NCBI RefSeq assembly: GCF_002335745.1
Contig: NZ_NIST01000001.1
Span: 1,294,188-1,358,187 of the forward strand
Direction of reading: 5' to 3'
Origin: Evansella halocellulosilytica
Lineage (GTDB): Bacteria; Bacillota; Bacilli; Bacillales; Salisediminibacteriaceae
DNA length: 64,000 nt
Positions 8,303-17,795 of the stretch are shown here, one piece after another. The translations under genes were made by a program, and so were the position numbers. The number at the start of each line of letters is the position of its first letter. Position 1 is the stretch's first letter. Under the pieces are notes generated by a model. The model had not been told where the DNA came from, did not search any database, and was given only the letters and a program-made list of their open reading frames with translations.

Positions 8303-9820
8303 ATGAATAATCTAACAGAAATCGCAGAGAAACTCCACTCACGCCAAGTTGAGTATAGTAAAAAGAATTGGACACTTTTCACGACAGGCTACGACTTTGG
8401 TGTCCAAGATTCATATGTAGATATGATGGATGTCTTGCAGGACAAACGTAATTTTAGCGAAATAGAAGAATATATAAAGCAAGATCTTTCTGAAACTGAC
8501 AGAAGGAAAGCTGACATATTACATAACTCGTTTAAGCCGTTTCACCTTTCAGATGAATTAAATGAGTTGAACGTAAAGATTCAGAAGAAAGTAAGTGAAC
8601 TATCAAAAATTCTTAATACGTTCCGATATAAGCTGGAAGGAAAAGAAGTGTCAGCAGTTGAGCTTGCCCAAGTGCTTAGTATGGACAGTGACCGTGAAAG
8701 AAGAAAGGAAGCATTTTTTGCGAGAAATCAAATTAATCAGCTTATGATTGATAACGGTTTTATCGAGTTGATCAATTTAAGAAAAGAGTTTGCAAAACGA
8801 TATGGTGCCAAAAATTTCATCACATACAAGCTGGAGTCAAATGAGTTAGATGAAACGACGTTCGACAGTTGGTTAAAGGAGCTTCATGACATTCTTCCTG
8901 AGATGAAAGAAGGAAGACGAAAATATGCTCAGCAATTTCTAAATGATGATGAAATTATGCCGTGGGATGAACAATATATTCAATCACAAATCGCGCCATC
9001 TTTAAACGAAGATGTCGATATGTCAGAGTACTATACGAATATTAAAGAACTTTTCGGGCTTTTCGGGATTGACCTCTCTGAAATGAACATTACGTACGAT
9101 ATTTTTCCGAGAGCAAACAAGTCGGAGTGGGGCTATAATTTCCCAGTGGAAACAGCAATAGACTCACGAATTCTTGCGAATGTTAAAAATAAGTATTATG
9201 AGTACGGTGTTCTTCTTCACGAGACTGGACATGCGGTGCACTCATTCCTGCTAGACCCTGATGAGGTTATTTTAAATAGGGGCGTCAGTGGGATCATTAG
9301 TGAAGGAATCGCTAATTTGTTCCAAGGATTTTTATACAGCCCTGCTTTTTACAACAAGTTTTTTGCAGATGCAGAAAAGGTAGAAAAAGAGTTTACGAGA
9401 TTAAAGGAATATCAGAAACTGAATTCTATACGAAGCATCGCTCGGATTTTCTTTGACCATAGCTTATATACAAATGATATTCAATCTTTAGACGATATTT
9501 ATGATGTTTACTGGAAAAATCAAAAAGAAGTGTTACAAGAAGAACCGTTTGGGGAAGCTCCTCCATGGGCATATATGATCCATTTCACGACACATCCGAT
9601 TTACCTCCATAACTATTTTATGGGTGATGTCACATGTGAAATGCTTGAACGAGTTTTCAAAGAAAGGTATGGCCATGAGATTTTGGATGCCCCGAAGCAA
9701 TTCGGTGAATTTTTACAAACTGAGGTTATTAAACCGTCGGGGACATATAAATATAACGATTTGTTTAAGAGAATCAGTGGCGAGGATTTTTCATTGAAGT
9801 ATATGGTTAATAAAAAATAA
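8303..9820 (+). CDS. M3-family zinc metallopeptidase (oligoendopeptidase-like)
   Basis: A cytoplasmic peptidase of about 505 residues. The zinc site HETGH (about 306-310, in LLHETGHAVHSFL) and a downstream SEGIANLFQ glutamate region identify the thimet/oligoendopeptidase M3 fold, and the remaining all-helical sequence fits. It is somewhat shorter than PepF (about 600). The frame opens upstream at 8252, but that stretch lacks a ribosome site. A GGGGGG site at 8281 lies 14 bases from the ATG chosen here; this spacing is long, so the start is uncertain. Its role is probably degradation of peptides; no partner genes are adjacent. Confidence 0.85.
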   Translation: MNNLTEIAEKLHSRQVEYSKKNWTLFTTGYDFGVQDSYVDMMDVLQDKRNFSEIEEYIKQDLSETDRRKADILHNSFKPFHLSDELNELNVKIQKKVSELSKILNTFRYKLEGKEVSAVELAQVLSMDSDRERRKEAFFARNQINQLMIDNGFIELINLRKEFAKRYGAKNFITYKLESNELDETTFDSWLKELHDILPEMKEGRRKYAQQFLNDDEIMPWDEQYIQSQIAPSLNEDVDMSEYYTNIKELFGLFGIDLSEMNITYDIFPRANKSEWGYNFPVETAIDSRILANVKNKYYEYGVLLHETGHAVHSFLLDPDEVILNRGVSGIISEGIANLFQGFLYSPAFYNKFFADAEKVEKEFTRLKEYQKLNSIRSIARIFFDHSLYTNDIQSLDDIYDVYWKNQKEVLQEEPFGEAPPWAYMIHFTTHPIYLHNYFMGDVTCEMLERVFKERYGHEILDAPKQFGEFLQTEVIKPSGTYKYNDLFKRISGEDFSLKYMVNKK

Positions 9821-9910
9821 AACGGTTATGTGAAGGGCATGAGGTCCAAGGCTGATCTTATGCCCAAAGATAAGAAAATAGCAAACTTCAATATCTTGAT
9901 AGAAGAGCGT

Positions 9911-10235
9911 TTACATCACGAGCTTCCACACGGATGTAGTAACTTCGGTGTTCCCGCAGGATGCAGGGATTTTAGCCGAAGATCTGATCTAGTGATTTGC
10001 CTCGACTGATGCCACGGAGTGTTGCTAGTAGAGGAAGAGGCAGCACCCATCGACTTGAGAAACTTCCTTCACCTTGTCTCGATGGGTATACTACGAATCT
10101 TTACTAGAAGAGAAAGAGACAAAAGTGAGTTTTTCGACTCTCTATTATCTCACTAGGCTTAGTCCGACGCACAGGACGTTTTAGTGTCGGGCATGCCATA
10201 GTACGTGGCGTTGTCCAACCAGTTTGCTTTGTCGA
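9911..10235. repeat. Large dispersed intergenic repeat, family A copy 1
   Basis: This fills most of the 553-base gap between the M3 peptidase and lysE-like genes. It shares long stretches with 26940-27150 (inverted) and 40078-40240: CATCACGAGCTTCCACACGG, a hairpin CTTCGG...CCGAAG at 9943-9981, GATCTGATCTAG, and ATGCCATAGTACGTGGCGTT. A GTAGAGGAAGAGGCAGCA block at 10029 recurs at 40004. No credible ORF or RNA gene is seen. A small hairpin (GTACAAGC/GCTTGTAC then T-rich) follows at 10323-10349, just before the next gene's ribosome site. Confidence 0.75.
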
Positions 10236-10373
10236 TAACTAAGGGTGCTTGCGCTTTTCTAATTTGACTGTCGAAATTCTTCGTATATTTAAAGTCGTAA
10301 TACGATGCCTCATTGAATAGACTGTACAAGCAAAGCTTGTACGGTTTTTGTATTTTTACTGGAGGCTGGTTAC

Positions 10374-11003
10374 ATGACTGTTTTTTTTACGTATGTCATA
10401 TTAGGACTTTCATTGGCAGCTCCGATTGGTCCTGTTAATGCGGCGCAGTTGGACAGAGGCATTAAAAATGGTTTTCTTCATGCTTGGCTAGTCGGTCTTG
10501 GTGCGACCGTAGCTGATGGACTGTATATGATGCTCGTTTTTTTAGGTGTCGTTCATTTAGTCGAGATTCCATTTATCCAATCTTTTCTTTGGCTGTTCGG
10601 CTTTTTCGTGTTAGTGTACACAGGGATTGAAAGTTTAACTGGAGCAGGGAAAATGGCTTACTCATATTCACGGTCAGCGAATGAATCTCACACGAAATCA
10701 TTTTTGTCAGGTTTTTTTATGTCATTGTTTAACCCGTTAACGATTTTGTTCTGGCTTGGAATCTTTGGATCTGTTTTAGCTAAAACGGTTACGTCTTATG
10801 GGACAGAAGAAGTGATCCTCTATATTTGTGCAATTTTTTTAGGAATTACATTATGGGATTTTACGATGGCTGGATTTGCAAGCACGTTAAGAAAGTATTT
10901 AACCCATCGTCTGTTAATGTGTATATCTGTATTATCCGGTATCTCTTTGATCGGTTTCGGAGTATATTTCGGGATTCAAGCAGCTACTGTTTTATTTTTT
11001 TGA
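10374..11003 (+). CDS. LysE/RhtB-family amino-acid exporter
   Basis: A 209-residue inner-membrane exporter with six hydrophobic segments. The opening ILGLSLAAPIGPVNAAQLDRGIKNGF is the conserved LysE/RhtB signature (APIGPVN), and SGFFMSLFNPLTILFWLGIFG is the second family repeat motif. Such proteins export amino acids or related small molecules; the substrate cannot be read. It starts at ATG behind GGAGGC. Its 3' end overlaps the convergent amino-acid permease by 20 bases. Confidence 0.88.
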   Translation: MTVFFTYVILGLSLAAPIGPVNAAQLDRGIKNGFLHAWLVGLGATVADGLYMMLVFLGVVHLVEIPFIQSFLWLFGFFVLVYTGIESLTGAGKMAYSYSRSANESHTKSFLSGFFMSLFNPLTILFWLGIFGSVLAKTVTSYGTEEVILYICAIFLGITLWDFTMAGFASTLRKYLTHRLLMCISVLSGISLIGFGVYFGIQAATVLFF

Positions 11004-12378
11004 ATAAAGAGCCTGGTTGAGGGTCATCAGGCTTATTTGTATGATTTCTTTTCCAAACACGCATCATCAACCACGTAACAATGCCGATGACAGCAATAAA
11101 TAACAGACTGACAAAAAAACCAGGGCGGCTAATCTGATGAAAAGCTGTACCGGCAATTGCAATGAGTACGATTAAAAAACCTAGTCCTCGTTTTACTTTA
11201 TCGAACGTTGTCAGCTCAAGTAACCGGTTATATGCACCTAAAATAAAAAACCAATTGTAAAGCAGCATCAAGCCAGCTGCTGTTGTAAAATATTCGTAAA
11301 TCCTGTTTGGCATAAGCAACGACAACACGATGGAAGCAATTATGGCTAACGTCGTCACACCAATAGCAGGCAGGGCGGTTGCCTTCATGACGGTTTTCGC
11401 TAAAAAATGAGGAGCATCATAACCTTCTGCTAAGCTAACGAGAATTCGAATCATCGCAAACATTGAAGCGACCATTGTCGAAAAGCCAGCAATAATAAAA
11501 ACACCGTTAAAGATATGAGCAATAAACGGAACTTGATAGTTGTTAAGTGCTGATACAAAAGGACTTTCTTCAGTACTGAACTCATTCCACGGCAGCAACA
11601 TTAACGCAAGAGCAAGAGAAACAATATAAATGATTGCAAGCAGCACAAACATCACTCTGCCAGATTTCATCGCATCTTTCATCTCTTTTAAACGAATCGC
11701 AAGAAGTCCGATAATCTCGATTCCAGCAAACCCATAAAAACCAAAGATTAATGCTGGAAGCAGACCTCTCCATCCATTCGGCATAAACGCATCAAATGTA
11801 CGCGGCAGGTTGGCCGCTTGGATACCTTCTTGTTCACGTCCTCCTAAAAAACCCATTAAAGCAGCGGCAGCTAAAATAATAAACATGACGATAGCGGCAA
11901 CTTTTAAGACAGCGAGTAAATTTTCAATTCTGTCGAACCCCTTTGCCCCAGTAAGAATGACAATAATGCCTAAAAGTGAGTATCCACAAGCGAACAGCCA
12001 TAGTGGTACGTTAGGAAACCAAAACTGAGAGAAGATCGACAATGCTGTTAGTTGACTTCCCATAATTAATAGTTCTGATAACCAATAGACCCAGCCACAA
12101 GAAAAACCAGCCCAACGTCCATAAGCCTTTTTCGCATAAATACGAAACGACCCTTTTTGCGGGTCCGCGATTGAGAGTTTTGCTAATGCCTCGTAAACAA
12201 AATATGTGCCGATAGCGGCAAGGGCAAAAGCAATGACGACGGAAGGACCTGCCATCGTAATAGCAATACTTGAACCAAGCAAAAAACCTGTTCCAATTGT
12301 ACAGGCAACACCTAATAAGGAAAGCTGCCACCATTCCAGCTTTTTCTCTTTTTGTGTCCCGGAATTCGACATCATCAT
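10984..12378 (-). CDS. APC-superfamily amino-acid permease
   Basis: A 464-residue transporter with about twelve membrane segments. The first helix has the APC motif LSLLGVACTIGTGFLLGSSIAI (glycine-rich substrate loop), and FGFYGFAGIEIIGLLAIRLKEMKDA is the conserved helix-6/cytoplasmic loop. It probably imports amino acids by proton symport. Three in-frame ATGs (12378, 12375, 12372) follow a GGGGGA site; the last has the best spacing. Its 3' end overlaps that of the LysE-like exporter convergently. Confidence 0.88.
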   Translation of the reverse strand: MMMSNSGTQKEKKLEWWQLSLLGVACTIGTGFLLGSSIAITMAGPSVVIAFALAAIGTYFVYEALAKLSIADPQKGSFRIYAKKAYGRWAGFSCGWVYWLSELLIMGSQLTALSIFSQFWFPNVPLWLFACGYSLLGIIVILTGAKGFDRIENLLAVLKVAAIVMFIILAAAALMGFLGGREQEGIQAANLPRTFDAFMPNGWRGLLPALIFGFYGFAGIEIIGLLAIRLKEMKDAMKSGRVMFVLLAIIYIVSLALALMLLPWNEFSTEESPFVSALNNYQVPFIAHIFNGVFIIAGFSTMVASMFAMIRILVSLAEGYDAPHFLAKTVMKATALPAIGVTTLAIIASIVLSLLMPNRIYEYFTTAAGLMLLYNWFFILGAYNRLLELTTFDKVKRGLGFLIVLIAIAGTAFHQISRPGFFVSLLFIAVIGIVTWLMMRVWKRNHTNKPDDPQPGSLFKKIKQ

Positions 12379-12481
12379 ACTCCCCCACTCGTTTATCCTG
12401 CTTCTATTTTTCCTGAAAACAAGTCAGTTTATGTAAAAAAGCATCGTTAAGCGAATTACACGTCAAAATATCGCTCATACT

Positions 12482-12496
12482 AAGTGCCAGGCACTT
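12482..12496. repeat. GTGCCTGGCAC palindrome, copy 3
   Basis: AAGTGCCAGGCACTT, a perfect palindrome around a central A, lies about 20 bases upstream of the next gene's ribosome site, so it is probably transcribed in or near that gene's 5' leader. Confidence 0.8.
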
Positions 12497-12530
12497 GTCG
12501 AAAAATCTCAATCGGATAGGAGGGATCACT

Positions 12531-12809
12531 TTGCAACTATATTTTTCACCAGAATTCTTCAAACAGGATGCACAAGTTTTAAATATTGTTACTGATAAAA
12601 ATAAGCCGGTCGGCTATCTCGCCTTTTTAATGGAAGAGAAAAAGATGTACGTGTACGGAGTTTTGCAGGGGATTGCTGCAACTGAAGACTTTAAAGATTT
12701 AGTGACACCGTATGTTAAAGGGCTAACAAAGCTGAATCCGGAGTTAGAAGTTCTCTCCCACTTATCAGTTGGCGGGGAAAAAATAGATATTGAAATTGAA
12801 GTAGAGTGA
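12531..12809 (+). CDS. Conserved hypothetical small protein
   Basis: About 92 residues, starting at TTG 12531 seven bases after a TAGGAGGGA ribosome site; the frame continues upstream but without a site. There is no signal peptide or membrane segment. The sequence is acidic, with the pattern QLYFSPEFFKQDAQVLNIV, VGYLAFLMEEKKMYVYGVL and a terminal IDIEIEVE strand, suggesting a small alpha/beta cytoplasmic fold. I do not recognise a named family. It stands alone, divergent from the permease. Confidence 0.65.
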   Translation: MQLYFSPEFFKQDAQVLNIVTDKNKPVGYLAFLMEEKKMYVYGVLQGIAATEDFKDLVTPYVKGLTKLNPELEVLSHLSVGGEKIDIEIEVE

Positions 12810-13079
12810 ACAAGACATTTGCTCAGTAAATTTTTGAAGTTCGCAAAAATAATAAAAATATTATGCATACAAGAACAAAGACGCGCATATAATAATAATT
12901 TCCGCTTTAACGAATAAACAACAATCTTTCCCCCTATTTCCTAAAAACAAATAAAGTGCCCTAAGGGCTTTTACGAACCTCCCTTTCATTCCCTCCAGCA
13001 ATGACTAAAAAAATCATTTGAAAAATTAGAAAATTCATCCATAATAGAGAGTAAATTGTATTCAATGGAGGGTCTCGAT

Positions 13080-13676
13080 TTGAAAATTGGACTCGTGCGC
13101 CATTTTAAAGTGAAAAAACGGAAGCCTTCTAAGTGGTTGATCACTTCAGACGAGCTGATCGACTGGTTCGAAGAGTACAATACAGCAGAGGTTGAACTCG
13201 GTGAAACAGATCTTATGGATGTAGATTGGCAAAGCTGTTATTCTAGCGATCTATCAAGGGCGGTAACGACAGCTAAGCATATTTTTAGTGACGAACTGGA
13301 GATGTCTGATAAATTGCGGGAGGTGAAAGCATATCCACTATTTTCTCGTAGACTTAAGCTACCGTTCATCTTTTGGGTTGTGGCTGTTAGACTTGCATGG
13401 CTTTTCCATCATCCTTCACAACGAGAAACGAAGGAAATCGTTAAAGAGAGGGTTCGTAAAGCAGTTGATGATATTCTTTTCCATGGTGAAGAAAATATCT
13501 TAATTGTCAGTCACGGTGGGACAATGATTTATTTACAAAAAGAACTTTCCAAAAGAGGCTTCATAGGACCGAAAATTCGGATGCCTGCAAATGGCAAACT
13601 ATATTTATTTGAAAAACAGAGAGGAGAAGAATATGTCGGAACAAATGAAAGCAAACGAGATGAAGCGACTATTTAA
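13080..13676 (+). CDS. Histidine phosphatase superfamily protein
   Basis: About 198 residues. The N-terminal catalytic LVRHF (RH of the RHG motif, His attacked by phosphate), SSDLSRAVTTAKHIF and the second catalytic histidine in ILIVSHGGTM define a phosphoglycerate-mutase-like phosphatase. TTG 13080 is chosen because GGAGGG sits seven bases upstream and it places RH at the usual position near the N-terminus. The substrate is unknown. The gene overlaps the following beta-lactamase-like gene by 44 bases, so the two are cotranscribed. Confidence 0.82.
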   Translation: MKIGLVRHFKVKKRKPSKWLITSDELIDWFEEYNTAEVELGETDLMDVDWQSCYSSDLSRAVTTAKHIFSDELEMSDKLREVKAYPLFSRRLKLPFIFWVVAVRLAWLFHHPSQRETKEIVKERVRKAVDDILFHGEENILIVSHGGTMIYLQKELSKRGFIGPKIRMPANGKLYLFEKQRGEEYVGTNESKRDEATI

Positions 13677-14760
13677 ATACATAACCGATGAAAAATTAAT
13701 AAGCGGGGTAGCTTTTGCTGCTGAGGATGGGAAACCGATTTTTCATGAAGCATTTGGTGAAAATCTTCATTCTGGAAAAACGTTAAATAAACATACGAAA
13801 TTTGAAATTGCTTCACTCACAAAACCTTTTACAGCAACGGCGATTCTCGTTTTAATTGAGCAAGGAAAACTTCAACTAGACGAGTCCCTTCAAACGTATT
13901 TCCCGGAGCTACCATATGAACATGTGACGATTTACCATTTATTAAACCATACGTCCGGATTGCCGGATTATATGGTGTGGTTTGAAAACGATGAAAATTG
14001 GGATCCCGCAAAAATTGCAACGAATCAAGGTGTTCTTCAATATATATCTGAAAAGCAGCCGGAGGTGTATTTCGCCCCGGGTGAAAAATGGGAGTATTGC
14101 AATACTGGGTATGTTCTACTTGCGGAAATCATTGCACAAGTATCTAAAGTGTCGTTTGAACAATTTTTACGAGATATGATCTTTGAGCCACTGCAAATGA
14201 ACAACACGCTGCAGCACTCACGGAGAATTCGTCCGTCACAAATTAAAAATTATGCAATCGGATATATGTATGACCACCAATCACAGTCATTTCACCTGCC
14301 TGATGATCGAAAGAACAACAATTATGTATATTTTCTTGATGGCGTTTACGGTGATGGTGCATTAAGCTCAACGATTGATGATTTATTTGCGTTTGAACAA
14401 GCATGGTATACAGAGAAAATCCTAAACAATGAAACGGTGAAAAAAGCATTGACTCCTACAATCATTAACGGAGAAAGCATCGGCTATTGTCCAGGTTTTC
14501 ACATAAATGCCGCTGCAGGCTACGGTTTTGGCTGGAAAATTGAAGAGGATACTAATCTCGGGAAAATTGTCTACCATGATGGCTATTGGGCCGGTTATTG
14601 TTTAGGGATGATCCGTTATGTTGATTACAATAAAACGATAATTTACGCAAGCAACGTCGACTATATAAAACGGGAACAAAACAAAATTCATCATGATACG
14701 ATGCTGGCAATGGAAAAGATTTTGTTTGACATGGAGTGGGAGTATCCAGAAAAATTATAA
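13633..14760 (+). CDS. Beta-lactamase-family serine hydrolase
   Basis: About 375 residues with the class C / penicillin-binding fold. The nucleophile is in FEIASLTKPFTATAIL (SxxK), the second motif YCNTGY (YxN) lies near residue 150, and KIVYHDGYWAGY replaces the KTG region as HDG. There is no signal peptide, so it is cytoplasmic and more likely an esterase or D-aminopeptidase-like enzyme than a resistance enzyme. ATG 13633 has a GAGGAGAAG site and lies inside the end of the phosphatase gene. Confidence 0.85.
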   Translation: MSEQMKANEMKRLFKYITDEKLISGVAFAAEDGKPIFHEAFGENLHSGKTLNKHTKFEIASLTKPFTATAILVLIEQGKLQLDESLQTYFPELPYEHVTIYHLLNHTSGLPDYMVWFENDENWDPAKIATNQGVLQYISEKQPEVYFAPGEKWEYCNTGYVLLAEIIAQVSKVSFEQFLRDMIFEPLQMNNTLQHSRRIRPSQIKNYAIGYMYDHQSQSFHLPDDRKNNNYVYFLDGVYGDGALSSTIDDLFAFEQAWYTEKILNNETVKKALTPTIINGESIGYCPGFHINAAAGYGFGWKIEEDTNLGKIVYHDGYWAGYCLGMIRYVDYNKTIIYASNVDYIKREQNKIHHDTMLAMEKILFDMEWEYPEKL

Positions 14761-14794
14761 ACCTTGAGCTCTAGGGGGATTCTTTCAATGTAGG

Positions 14795-15630
14795 TCAAGG
14801 AAATTATACATACTTATAGAGGTTAGTTTGAGGTTTTAACGAACGCGAGTGGATCTCCGATTTGTATTACTCATTTATATAGCGATTTTAATCAACTTTG
14901 CAATTATTTTGCTGATACCTTTATTGAACATTTTACTTTTGATTTAGTGAATCTTAGAGAAGCGGATAACTCGTGTATGGCTCAAACAGATGATCAGTTG
15001 AGTATGAAAGAGTCAGTAATAGATTTAGAAGCAATCAGACCGTTGGACCTTCAACAATGGAGTTGTGGAGGACATTCAACAGGTGGGATGCTAGGGCTAG
15101 TGTATGCGGAGGTGTTCCCAGATTCGCTGACAAAGATGGTTATTGGTGGAACTTCTGCCTCGAGTGATTACATGGGAGACAAGAGCAGTATGTATAGTAG
15201 GAAATGCCCAATAAAATGCTAGATTAATAGATCTATTCTCGATTTTAAAACCTCCGGATTCTTCGAAGGAGGATCGTCAAAAAGCTGGTCGGGAGTGGAC
15301 AGAGATGTCTCTTTATAAACCAGAAAAGTATAATGAATACTTCTCAATGCCAAGTAGTGGGAGAATAGTGCAAAAGCGGCTTGATTATTATTTGTTTAAT
15401 GATTGCCACAACTTGTTATGAGAGAGCAGCTAAAAGAAATATCGATTCGTACCTATGTATTTTGCGGTAAGCATGATGCGCAATGTCCACTCAAAATTTC
15501 TGAAGAAATTGCTACTAAGCTTAGAAATGCCAAATTAAATGTTTTTGAGGAAAGTAATCACATGCCGTTTATAGAAGAAAAAGATGATTTTCTAAGGATG
15601 GTCAAAAACTTTACGAATGAGCTCTTTTAA
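14795..15630 (+). pseudogene. Decayed alpha/beta hydrolase
   Basis: Pieces of one alpha/beta-hydrolase are spread over different frames. An N-terminal part (SGSPICITHLYSDFNQLCNY) runs from about 14850, the nucleophile elbow GGHSTGGMLGL is near 15067-15099, and a stop sits at 15220. A lid-like stretch follows in another frame (about 15228-15410, ending at TGA). The C-terminal part with the catalytic Asp (CGKHDAQCP) and His (ESNHMPF) runs 15403-15630. Upstream codons are also interrupted by stops. At least two frameshifts and several stops make this non-functional. It resembles proline-iminopeptidase-like hydrolases. Confidence 0.75.
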
Positions 15631-15646
15631 ATGAAAAGGTGAGATT

Positions 15647-16594
15647 ATGGTGCAAAATAAGCAACCCCTGTATGTAATTACAGATAAGGTCAATTCAGGA
15701 GCACTTAATGAATTGTTAAATAACACCTTTGGAATTGATGAACAGTCAATTCAATATGTGAAAAGAGGAATAAATAGTCGTAAAAATAGATGTACATATG
15801 CTGTCATGAAAGCAGCGGATTTAGTTGGTTTCATAACTGCTTGGAAAACGATCTTTCATCCATATACAACATACTTTGCTATGGTCGTGCACCCAAGGTT
15901 TCGAAACGGACAAGTAGAACGGTTACTGCTTCAACAGATTGAAGGCAACAATCATGTAACATTCCCTCTACAAACGTCATGTTGGGAGACGAACGTTTCA
16001 TTTAAAGATTTTTATGAGAGAACTGGATTCAAAGAACTACGGCGGACATTTATTACTTCACTCAACGTTCAAAATTCAATTAGGCTTTTGGTCAATACTC
16101 CTAGTAAGTTATTGAAAGTTCAAACTTTCTCAGAATTGCATGAATTGGAAGAACAAAGAGAGATCATTTACTTTATAATGCGAACATATGAAGAAACACA
16201 TAAAAGTAATCCACTCGGTGTGTATGATGAAAACATATGGGAACAAATAATTTTTGGAGATGACACAATCCTTAAAGGTAGTTTCATTGTTCGAGATATG
16301 AACGGGCTCGTTGGTTTTGCTCTCCTCCACTATTCAGATATGGAAAATAAGCTAGAGTTTGGCTGGCGAGGTACAAGGGATTTAACAGATTTATCTTATA
16401 TTCACTTCCTCACTTCTCTTCAAATTAAATTTGCTCTAAAAAGTCGTTATGAAGTAATAGAAGGTGAAATTGACACGACTGACATTTACTCGCTGGAGAT
16501 GCTAAAGTACTTTCCTTTTTCTCCAGCACCAGCTTGGATTACTTATCAGATGAAAGAGGGAGAACGATGCAATGATCAAAGCAGTCTTATTTGA
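15647..16594 (+). CDS. GNAT-family acetyltransferase-like protein
   Basis: A 315-residue protein with two GNAT-like halves. The first has YAVMKAADLVGFITAWK, FAMVVHPRFRNGQVERLLLQQI and NVSFKDFYERTGFKELRR, the usual beta4/acetyl-CoA loop and C-terminal pattern, although the pyrophosphate loop RxxGxG/A is only partly kept (RNGQVE). The second half, with FIVRDMNGLVGFALLHY, is a degenerate repeat. The substrate is unknown. It starts at ATG after AAGGTGAG and overlaps the HAD gene by 23 bases, beginning a run of four tightly packed genes. Confidence 0.75.
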   Translation: MVQNKQPLYVITDKVNSGALNELLNNTFGIDEQSIQYVKRGINSRKNRCTYAVMKAADLVGFITAWKTIFHPYTTYFAMVVHPRFRNGQVERLLLQQIEGNNHVTFPLQTSCWETNVSFKDFYERTGFKELRRTFITSLNVQNSIRLLVNTPSKLLKVQTFSELHELEEQREIIYFIMRTYEETHKSNPLGVYDENIWEQIIFGDDTILKGSFIVRDMNGLVGFALLHYSDMENKLEFGWRGTRDLTDLSYIHFLTSLQIKFALKSRYEVIEGEIDTTDIYSLEMLKYFPFSPAPAWITYQMKEGERCNDQSSLI

Positions 16595-17237
16595 CTTGGA
16601 TGGTACGTTATTAGATCGAGAACATTCTTTACTTCATTTTATAAAAGATCAGTATGATCGTTTATATGATGATCTTAGTCATATCGACAAGGATGAATAT
16701 TTAGGTCGATTTATTGAACTAGACGACAACGGCTATGTCTGGAAAGATAAAGTGTATGAGCAGCTAATAGTTGAACTAAAAATTAAATCATTAACCGTGC
16801 AAAACTTGCTCAATGATTACATATCTGAATTTAAACATCACTGTGTTCCGTTTCCACAATTAAAGGAGACGTTAGATGCTTTGAAAGGCAAAGGATATGC
16901 TTTAGGAATGATTACGAACGGAAGAGGAAAATTCCAAATAGATAATGTTGCCGCTTTGCAAATAAAAGATTATTTTGACACAATTCTCGTTTCGGAATGG
17001 GAAAAGATGAAGAAACCAGACCCTAACATTTTTCGAAAAGCATTGAAGCAGTTAAGCGTTTTACCAGAAGAAAGTGTATTTGTAGGCGATCATCCGAAAA
17101 AAGATGTTGAAGCTGCTCAAAATGTTGGGATGAAGGCAATATGGGTGAAAAACGATCATTGGGGAAGTGAAAAGGCGGATGCTGTCATTAAGAACCTTAT
17201 AGACATACCACAAGTTGTTGAAGATTGGAGAAAGTAG
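16572..17237 (+). CDS. HAD-superfamily hydrolase (subfamily IA)
   Basis: A 221-residue phosphatase. Motif I FDLDGTLLD has the nucleophile Asp, motif II MITNGRG has the Thr, motif III is Lys in KKPDPNIF, and motif IV is VGDHPKKDVEAA. A helical cap lies between motifs I and II, typical of the phosphoglycolate phosphatase / YjjG group. The substrate cannot be read. It is translationally overlapped with the preceding acetyltransferase and followed by another after 8 bases. Confidence 0.9.
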   Translation: MIKAVLFDLDGTLLDREHSLLHFIKDQYDRLYDDLSHIDKDEYLGRFIELDDNGYVWKDKVYEQLIVELKIKSLTVQNLLNDYISEFKHHCVPFPQLKETLDALKGKGYALGMITNGRGKFQIDNVAALQIKDYFDTILVSEWEKMKKPDPNIFRKALKQLSVLPEESVFVGDHPKKDVEAAQNVGMKAIWVKNDHWGSEKADAVIKNLIDIPQVVEDWRK

Positions 17238-17245
17238 GGAGAAAA

Positions 17246-17785
17246 ATGGGGCGGTTACATTTTAAAAGGTTAGCAAATGAACGAGAGGAATTAATAGATT
17301 TTTATACGATGAATAATTGGGAATATCACGCTGATCCTCATCCGGAAAAAGACGAGATTGCACAACGATTTGATTGCGGATGGTATAAAGGTAGCAGAGA
17401 AACATTTTGGGTTATTGAAAATGGCGTTCGCATTGGATTGATCATTCTTGACGATATGTCAGACACAATGCCGATGCTGTATGATTTGCGGCTTGCAGAA
17501 CAAGCTCGAGGGAAAGGCTATGGCAAAGTATGTCTGAAATGGGTAGTGGATTATGTTTTTTCTAGCTCTGCTGAAAAACTTCGGATTGAAGCCTATACTC
17601 GCTATGATAACTATCCGATGAGAAAGACATTCTATCATTGTGGGTTTCAAAAAGAAGGGTATTTACGAAAGTCATGGGAGAATGATGATGGTAGTGTCGT
17701 TGATTCAGTCGTTTATGCGATCATTCGAAGTGATTGGGTACACGGTGTAAGATCAGAAACCCAGCTGGACGATGTACCGTTTTAG
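17246..17785 (+). CDS. GNAT-family N-acetyltransferase
   Basis: About 179 residues. The acetyl-CoA pyrophosphate loop is clear in LRLAEQARGKGYGKVCLKWVV (R-G-K-G-Y-G), and the C-terminal MRKTFYHCGFQKEGYLRKSW is the usual GNAT end of the RimJ/RimL type. ATG 17246 is chosen after TAGGGAG. It is the third gene of the GNAT-HAD-GNAT-NUDIX run. Confidence 0.88.
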   Translation: MGRLHFKRLANEREELIDFYTMNNWEYHADPHPEKDEIAQRFDCGWYKGSRETFWVIENGVRIGLIILDDMSDTMPMLYDLRLAEQARGKGYGKVCLKWVVDYVFSSSAEKLRIEAYTRYDNYPMRKTFYHCGFQKEGYLRKSWENDDGSVVDSVVYAIIRSDWVHGVRSETQLDDVPF

Positions 17786-17795
17786 GAGGACAAAC

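Noticed and set aside
12011-12388. Minus-strand ORF overlapping the amino-acid permease in another frame
   Set aside because: The permease frame carries clear APC motifs over its whole length; this one is a Cys/Arg-rich shadow.
13633-14760. A true beta-lactamase resistance gene
   Set aside because: SxxK and YxN are present, but there is no signal peptide and HDG replaces KTG, so antibiotic hydrolysis is unlikely.
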